Source of the DNA: Flaccisagitta enflata
Taxonomy: Eukaryota; Chaetognatha; Sagittoidea; Aphragmophora
Assembly (NCBI GenBank): GCA_965153355.1
Contig: OZ231126.1
Span: 90,148,001 to 90,212,000 of the forward strand
Reading direction: 5' to 3'
DNA length: 64,000 nt
The notes under the pieces are model-generated. The model had not been told where the DNA came from and made no database searches. It saw nothing but the letters and a program-made list of their open reading frames with translations. This document shows, piece after piece, positions 58,365-64,000 of this stretch. Each line of letters begins with the position of its first letter. Positions within the stretch are counted from its first letter, which is position 1. Position numbers and translations under genes: made by a program.

Positions 58365-60121
58365 TAGTACTCGAACTAGCAGTAGATTTTTTCTACTGCT
58401 AGCAGATAGCATTTTTGAAAATTTTCTGCTAGCACTGCTAGCAGAAAGTAGCAGTTATAGATATAATAGTTTATAACCAGATCAGAAGGCACCAATTGAG
58501 TAAACATGTATTAAGGGGCAAAATTAACATTTTTGTAATATACTTTGAACATTGTATTGATTAAAGGATAAATTCCATTCTATTGACAAAAAAATCATGA
58601 CAGAAATCATCTGATAATGGCTTAAAGGTAACACCAAAAGAATCGCTCCTACTTTCTTCATTCTTCATACAGCTAGATCTTGCTATCAATGCAATTTAAC
58701 ACTGATTTTAGTCATGAGAGAAACTCATGATTGTAAAGATTAATAATCAATCAAGCATAGCTTTGAAAGAAAAAAGATAAATATTTGTTTACTGAAGATA
58801 AGTATTAAAAAGATTTTAGCTAAGAGCAGGAATTGCTCCGTGATGAAGACAATGTAATTGATATGATTGATGTATGTTTGACTGGCTATAGAGATTAAGA
58901 TTTTCATTCAAACAATTCAAAGATAACTAAAATTTTGAAAAAAATATTTTTTTTTTTATACATCAAAAGTACCACATCTGAGTAGCGATAGTTTTGGTCT
59001 CTCTAGGGATTGTATAATGAAATGATAGGTAAGTTGAGAGTTATTTAGTAAGTCTATTCTATTGATCCTTATGTTTCAAGATTAAATTCATTTATACAGA
59101 AAGGGAGATAAATTTCTTTTCTATCTGAAATGATTAAATAACTAATTCATCAAATGATGTGATAATAATCTACTAGTAGTAAACGGACATGTAACCGTTT
59201 CAAGTTATTGAAATTATCGTTGAAAAACGACAAATTTCCTCTCTAAAACAAGCTTGATAAACATATTTTCACTGGTGTTTACCCTTATATGAGCACATTA
59301 TATGTATACAAAGGCAGAAAGATGATTAAAAACACATGGGACGATCAGGAAATGAAGAAAAAAGTGATGCAAAACAAGAAATGCAATTGTGAGAAAATGC
59401 CAAAAACTCTCTTAACTTTGAACCTACAGACGAGGTCTGCAAGCTTCATACATATATGATAAAGGACGCTTCATTCTGTCAGAGGCTGTTTTCAAAAAAT
59501 ATTTTCTCCGATGTGCACCCTTTCTACCAATCACATCTTTTCATGGCATGTTAGTATAAAGACTACTAAGTGGCTAAAAAGCATTAAAAGGAAGTTCGCG
59601 GAAACAAACGAAGATTTTAACCTGATTTCTGTTTAATTAAGACTGTCTGTGATACCTTAAAAATGAGCTCGATTAGCATTTCTCTGAACATTTATCTTCA
59701 AAAATGTTCATTAAAGCCTATTATTATGATGTTTCCCTAAAAGTGACCATGAATTTTTAAGCATCTTCTTACTACTACTAGATCTCTTATGACAATTTAT
59801 TGATGCTGCCCTGTACAAAATATTCTTTATGAGGATACTCCCTTTACCTTACTTTCATTGCAATTGTACCAAATGGTTAACCTTAATTGACTTTAGGCTT
59901 CATTGACAATGTATTTGTAAGATTTTGGGAAAAGAAGTCTTGTTTACTTAAGAAAAAGAAAAATTTTTGATAAAATTTTTTCTAATGTATGCGAAAAAAT
60001 CAGGAAAAAGGCTTGAAATTTCTGCTATTTTCTGCTAGCAGCAAAAAAATTTCTGCTAGCAGAGCAGTTGAGATTTCTGCTAGCAGCTCTGCTAGCAAAT
60101 TGCCTGCTAGTTCAAGTACTA
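58365..60121. mobile_element. Nonautonomous hAT-type element, 1757 bp, 8-bp duplication
   Basis: Terminal inverted repeats TAGTACTCGAACTAGCAG (58365-58382) and CTGCTAGTTCAAGTACTA (60104-60121) match at 17 of 18. The octamer CCCACTGC flanks both ends (58357-58364 and 60122-60129). Subterminal regions are filled with palindromic CTGCTAGCAG words (58400-58455 and 60025-60110). The 1.5-kb interior is AT-rich without any long open frame. The flanking octamer also occurs in the host minisatellite, so the duplication is suggestive rather than decisive. Confidence 0.8.
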
Positions 60122-60133
60122 CCCACTGCCGCC

Positions 60134-60190
<57 letters not shown>
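60134..60190. repeat. (GT)n microsatellite
   Basis: GT dinucleotides joining the interrupted 22-bp unit to the 29-bp array. Confidence 0.9.
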
Positions 60191-60192
<2 letters not shown>

Positions 60193-60195
60193 ATC

Positions 60196-61990
60196 TGGGG
60201 TTGTGTGACAGACATTAGAGAATTTTGGGTTGTGTGACAGACATCGGAGAATCTTAGGCTGTGTGACAGACATTGGAGAATTTGGGGTTGTGTGACAGAC
60301 ATCAGAGAATTTTGGTATGTGTCGTAGAATTTTGAGTTGTATGACAAACATTGGAGATTCTTGGGTTGTGTGACAGACATTGGAGAATCTGGGGTTGTGT
60401 GACAAACATTGGAGAATTTGGGGTTGTGTGACAGACATTGGAGAATCTTGGGTTGTGTGACAGACATCGGAGAATCTGGGGTTGTGTGACAGATATCCGA
60501 GAATTTTGGGTTGTGTGACAGACATCGGCGAATCTTGGGTTGTGCGACAGACATTGGAGAATCTGGGGTAGCCTGACAGATATCGGAGAATTTTGGGTTG
60601 TGTGACAGACATCGGAGAATCTTGGGCTGTGTGACAGACATCCGAAAATTTTCGGTTGTGTGACAGACATCAGAGAATTTTGGGTTATGTGACAGACATC
60701 GGACAATCGCGGGCTGTGTGAAAAACATGGGAGAATTTTGTGCCGTGTGACAGACATCTGAGAATCTTAGGCTATGTGACAGACATCCAAAAATTTTGGG
60801 TCATGTGACAGACATCTGAGAATTTTGGGTTATGTGATAGACATCGGAGAATCTTGGGCTGTGTGACAGACATTGGAGAATTTTGCATTGTGTGACAGAC
60901 ATAGGAGAATCTTGGGTTGTGTGAAAGACATCGGAGAATCTGGGGTTGTATGACAGACATCGGAGAATTTTGGGTTGTGTGACAGACATTGGAGAATTTT
61001 GGGTTGTGTGACAGACATTGGAGAATCTTGGGTTGTGTGACAGACATTGGAGAATCATGGGTTGTGTGACAGACATCGGAGAATCTTGGGTTGTGTGACA
61101 GACATTGGAGAATCTTAGGTTTTTTGACAGACATAGGAGAATCTTGGGTTGTGTGACAGACATTGGAAAATTATGGGTTGTGTGACAGACATAGGAGAAA
61201 TCTGGCTAGCGTGACAGACATTGGAGAAAACTGAGTGGTGTGACGGACATTCGGAGAATACTGGGTGGTGTGACGGACATGCAAAGAAAACTGGGTGGTG
61301 TGACAGACATTTGGAGAACTCTGGGTTGTGTTACAGACATCGGAGAATCATGGGTTGTGGGACAGACATCGGAGAATCTTGGGTTGTGTGACAGACATTG
61401 GAGAATTTTATGTTTTGTGACAGACATCGGAGAATCTTGGGTTGTTTGAGACATTGGAGAATTTTGGGTTATGTGACAGACATTGGAGAATTTTAGGTTT
61501 TGTGACAGACATAGGAAAATCTTGGGTTGTGTGACAGACATTGGAGGATTTTGGGTTGTGTGACAGACATAGGAGAAATCTGGCTAGCGTGACAGACATG
61601 GGAGAAAACTGGGTGGTGTGACGGACATTCGGAGAATACTGGGTGGTGTGATGGACATTCGGAGAAAACTGGGTGGTGTGACAGACATCGGAGAATTTTG
61701 GGTTGTGTGACAGACATTCGAGAATCTTAGGTTTTGTGACAGACATTGGAGTATCTTGGGTTGTGTGACAGACATCGGAGTATCTTGGGTTGTGTGACAG
61801 ACATCGGAGAATTTTGGGTTGTGTGACGAACATTCGGAAAAAACTGGGTGGTGTGACAGACATTTGGTGAACTCTGGGTTGTGTGACAGACATTGGAGAA
61901 TCATGGGTTGTGTGACAGACATCGGAGAATCTTGGGTTGTGTGACAGACATCGGAGAATTTTGGGTTGTGAAAGGAAAATAGGAAAAGTG
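60196..61990. repeat. 29-bp minisatellite, about 62 copies
   Basis: The unit is GAGAATTTTGGGTTGTGTGA plus CAGACATCG. Variants (CTTGGG, CTGGGG, CATTGG) are interspersed. The block beginning TCTGGCTAGCGTGACAGACA occurs at 61201 and 61579, 378 bp apart, so part of the array has been copied as a 13-unit block. On the minus strand no stop occurs in any frame of the consensus, so frames of up to 242 codons arise as an artefact. Confidence 0.93.
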
Positions 61991-62107
61991 TGACAGACAT
62001 GGAGAATTGTGTATACCGGAGAAGGAGAAGGAGACAATTGTGGATATTAAGTGTTCCACTATCGTGGAACACAACAAGTAGACTCAGGGAAGGAAAACAA
62101 AAAAAAA

Positions 62108-62108
62108 C

Positions 62109-62184
<76 letters not shown>

Positions 62185-62188
62185 AAAA
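62108..62188. repeat. (GAAA)n microsatellite
   Basis: About 20 GAAA units. Confidence 0.94.
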
Positions 62189-62550
62189 AAAAGAAAGAGA
62201 AGAAAACGGGAAAAAAGCGCAAGAGAGAGAGAGAAAAAAAAACAACCATTATTTCATTGATAGCGTTTTTTTTAAGTGAGATTGCAGGAAAACACTGTCA
62301 CAACTGTGTAGTCTAGTTTTTCTCAAGATCCTTTTCAGTTCTTCACTCCACTTCAAGAAGACCGGAAACACACAGGGGGGGGGGACGGGGTAGTGGTGAA
62401 GGACACATTTGGGTACGGATAATGACGGTGAAAACAACCTTTGATGACAGCATAGTAGAGCGATGTGTCATTAACAGAATGACAAACTGATGACGGACCA
62501 ACCAACGGGTATCCAAAGATATTCGAAAACCAAAGCGTACCAACCTTTAA

Positions 62551-63089
62551 AGTCGCAAAAGCGTTAGATGGTCAGCAATACCCGTGCCCTACCTATGTAG
62601 GTTGTGCTTAAAGTTGAAGGGGAAGCAGGGCAGCGGCCCCGAAGGGGTCGATGACCTATGCTTTCACACATATGGAGAATTTTCTCCTCCTTCTCCTCCT
62701 CCTTCACCTCCTCCTCCATCCCCCCTCAAATCCAAGCCTTGAGGCCCAAATCCCAGCCTTGAGGCCCAAATCCCAGCCTCAAAGCTCAAATCCTAGCCTC
62801 AAGGCCCAAATTCTAGTCTCAAGGCACAAAACCTAGCCTGGAGGCCCAGATCCCAGCCTTGAGGCCCAAATCTCAGCCTCAAGGTTGGGATCTCGGTCTT
62901 TTAGCTGGGATTTGGACCTTAAGGCTGAGATTAGGGCCTTAAGGCGGAGATTTGGGCCTTGAGGCTGAGATTTGGGCCTCCAGGCTAGGATTCGGGGGGG
63001 GGTACAAAGGAGGAGGAGAAGGAGGAGAAAATTCCCCATATGTGTGAAAGCATAAGTCATCGACCCCTTTGAAGCCGCTGCCCAAAAAG
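62551..63089 (+). mobile_element. C cassette with inverted arrays
   Basis: AGTCGCAAAAGCGTTAGATG, GGTCAGCAATACCCGTGCCC, GGGCAGCGGCCCCGAAGGGG then TCGATGACCTATGCTTTCAC, a CTCCTT tract, 20-bp CCTTGAGGCCCAAATCCCAG units (62735-62880) reversing into TTGAGGCTGAGATTTGGGCC units (62885-62990), a GGAGGAGAA tract, and AAAGCATAAGTCATCGACCC then CTTTGAAGCCGCTGCCC. It is a complete, well-preserved cassette. Confidence 0.87.
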
Positions 63090-63109
63090 CATGAACGCGT
63101 GTTTGGTGT

Positions 63110-63207
63110 ATCAAAACGTGACCAATTGCAATACTGTCCATTGGTTTCCGTTGCTGCGGATATCCAAGTTGCTCGTTGCTCCCGGAAACGCGCAGTTAAT
63201 CCATCAG
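63110..63207 (+). other. Candidate exon ending at a consensus splice donor
   Basis: CCATCAG then GTAAGTA at 63208 is a perfect vertebrate/invertebrate-type 5' splice site. Upstream sequence of higher complexity stays open in two frames from about 63091. No protein family is recognised and no acceptor is obvious because the C cassette ends at 63089. Confidence 0.2.
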
Positions 63208-63251
63208 GTAAGTAAAGCTGCATCCAAAAGACAAAATAACCGCCGCTTTGT

Positions 63252-63351
<100 letters not shown>

Positions 63352-63651
63352 ATAAGGACAGGGAGGGGGACAGGGACAGGGGCAGGAAGACTGACAGAGG
63401 GAGAGGGATAGACACAGACACGGGGACGGAGGGACGGATGGAGGGACGGACAGAGGGACGGACCGAAAAAGATCTACTGCCAATTTGTTTGATCGTCCAG
63501 ATGAAATCAATTTCACTGAAAGTCGATATTTTTGAAGATAATCTGGAAAACGATTTAAGACCAATTGACCGTATGAATGAATGAGGATTTGCTCTCGGCC
63601 CGTCTGTCTCAAATTATCTATATGTCTTTATGATTTAATGATTTTTTCTTT

Positions 63652-63925
63652 CTAGTTGCGGACATGCAAATCTATAACAGGCCTCGTTTATCCGTCGGTT
63701 CGTCGGTTTGTCGTTCTGTGAGTCTGTCAGTCCCTCCTTCCATTACTGTTGGTCTGACCATTCATCATGCTAGAGTTTGAAATCGATGCAGTTGTGCCTT
63801 GTGTGTCCACCCGTCCGCAACGATATCCCAGGTTACTTTTTTTTATTTATCGGTATTCAACGCATTCAACGTCCCTCTGTCGGTCTGTCTGTCGGTCTGC
63901 CGATTTGCTTCCTCGGTCTTGTTTT
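63652..63925 (-). mobile_element. Diverged family A element, long copy
   Basis: TCTAGTTGCGGACATGCAAA then TCTATAAC, a GTCGGTTCGTCGG core, TGTGTCCACCCGTCCGCAAC, then a second GTCGGTCTGTCTGTCGG run and CTCGGTCTTGTTTTT. It may be two overlapping decayed copies. Confidence 0.5.
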
Positions 63926-64000
63926 TTTCTTTCCACTGCTATTTTTCTAAATTCATTTTGCTTCTCTTTTACTCTTCTTTCGTGCATCTATTTGCAGTCC

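Noticed and set aside
60000-60728. 242-codon minus-strand frame with a repeated SVTQPKILQCLSHNP-like motif
   Set aside because: It is the translation of a 29-bp tandem repeat whose consensus has no stops on that strand. Frames shift every unit and the start lies in unrelated sequence.

Overview
This window is eukaryotic and most likely comes from an invertebrate animal. It contains Tc1-like transposase remains, TA-flanked foldback MITEs with Tigger/pogo-like ends, two hAT-type nonautonomous elements with 8-bp target duplications, and a small TTAGGG-like block. No intact protein gene, tRNA, rRNA or CRISPR array can be supported. Almost all long open frames are translations of microsatellites (Leu/Ser, Arg/Glu, Cys/Val, His/Thr, poly-Lys and similar). 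The species is not identifiable from the sequence. The dispersed elements with ACCG-type tetranucleotide cores recall elements described in molluscs, but that is only a weak hint.

Layout. Positions 1-9000 are AT-rich, largely unique DNA with several TA-flanked foldback elements (593-1355, 3794-3969, 5496-5835, 6501-7092). Positions 9.4-20.6 kb form a microsatellite belt with CT, CA, GTT, TTC, GAAA, GT and GAAT tracts and the first B and C cassettes. Positions 21.2-25.7 kb hold a hAT-type element (21259-22694) carrying a nested A element, a 356-bp MITE and more A and B copies. Positions 27.1-28.0 kb are a 31-bp minisatellite. Positions 28.4-36.8 kb are the richest A/B/C region, with two composite elements (29850-31052 and 35313-36728). 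A promoter-like motif cluster lies at 37350-37397. Positions 39-50 kb hold a 71-bp minisatellite, a very long GT tract, a 69-bp minisatellite interrupted by an A element and by a Tc1 remnant, and more A copies. Positions 50-58 kb are mixed. Positions 58.2-62.0 kb hold a second hAT-type element (58365-60121) inserted in a 22-bp minisatellite, followed by about 60 copies of a 29-bp repeat. Another C cassette and A remnants close the window.

The main discovery is a modular repeat system. Family A is a 135-225 bp element present about 20 times. One end reads AACAAGGCCGGATACACGG. The other end is a hairpin (AGTCGCG, 4-5 nt loop, CGCGACT) followed by AAAA, and an ACCG/GGAC tetranucleotide tract lies in between. 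In two long copies the A ends form a shell around B and C cassettes. Each cassette has roughly 55-60 bp inverted repeats around a 20-21 bp tandem array that in some copies reverses direction midway and forms a giant hairpin. This architecture of terminal hairpin, tandem-repeat core and microsatellite resembles Helentron-derived HINE/DINE-1 elements. That assignment is inference.
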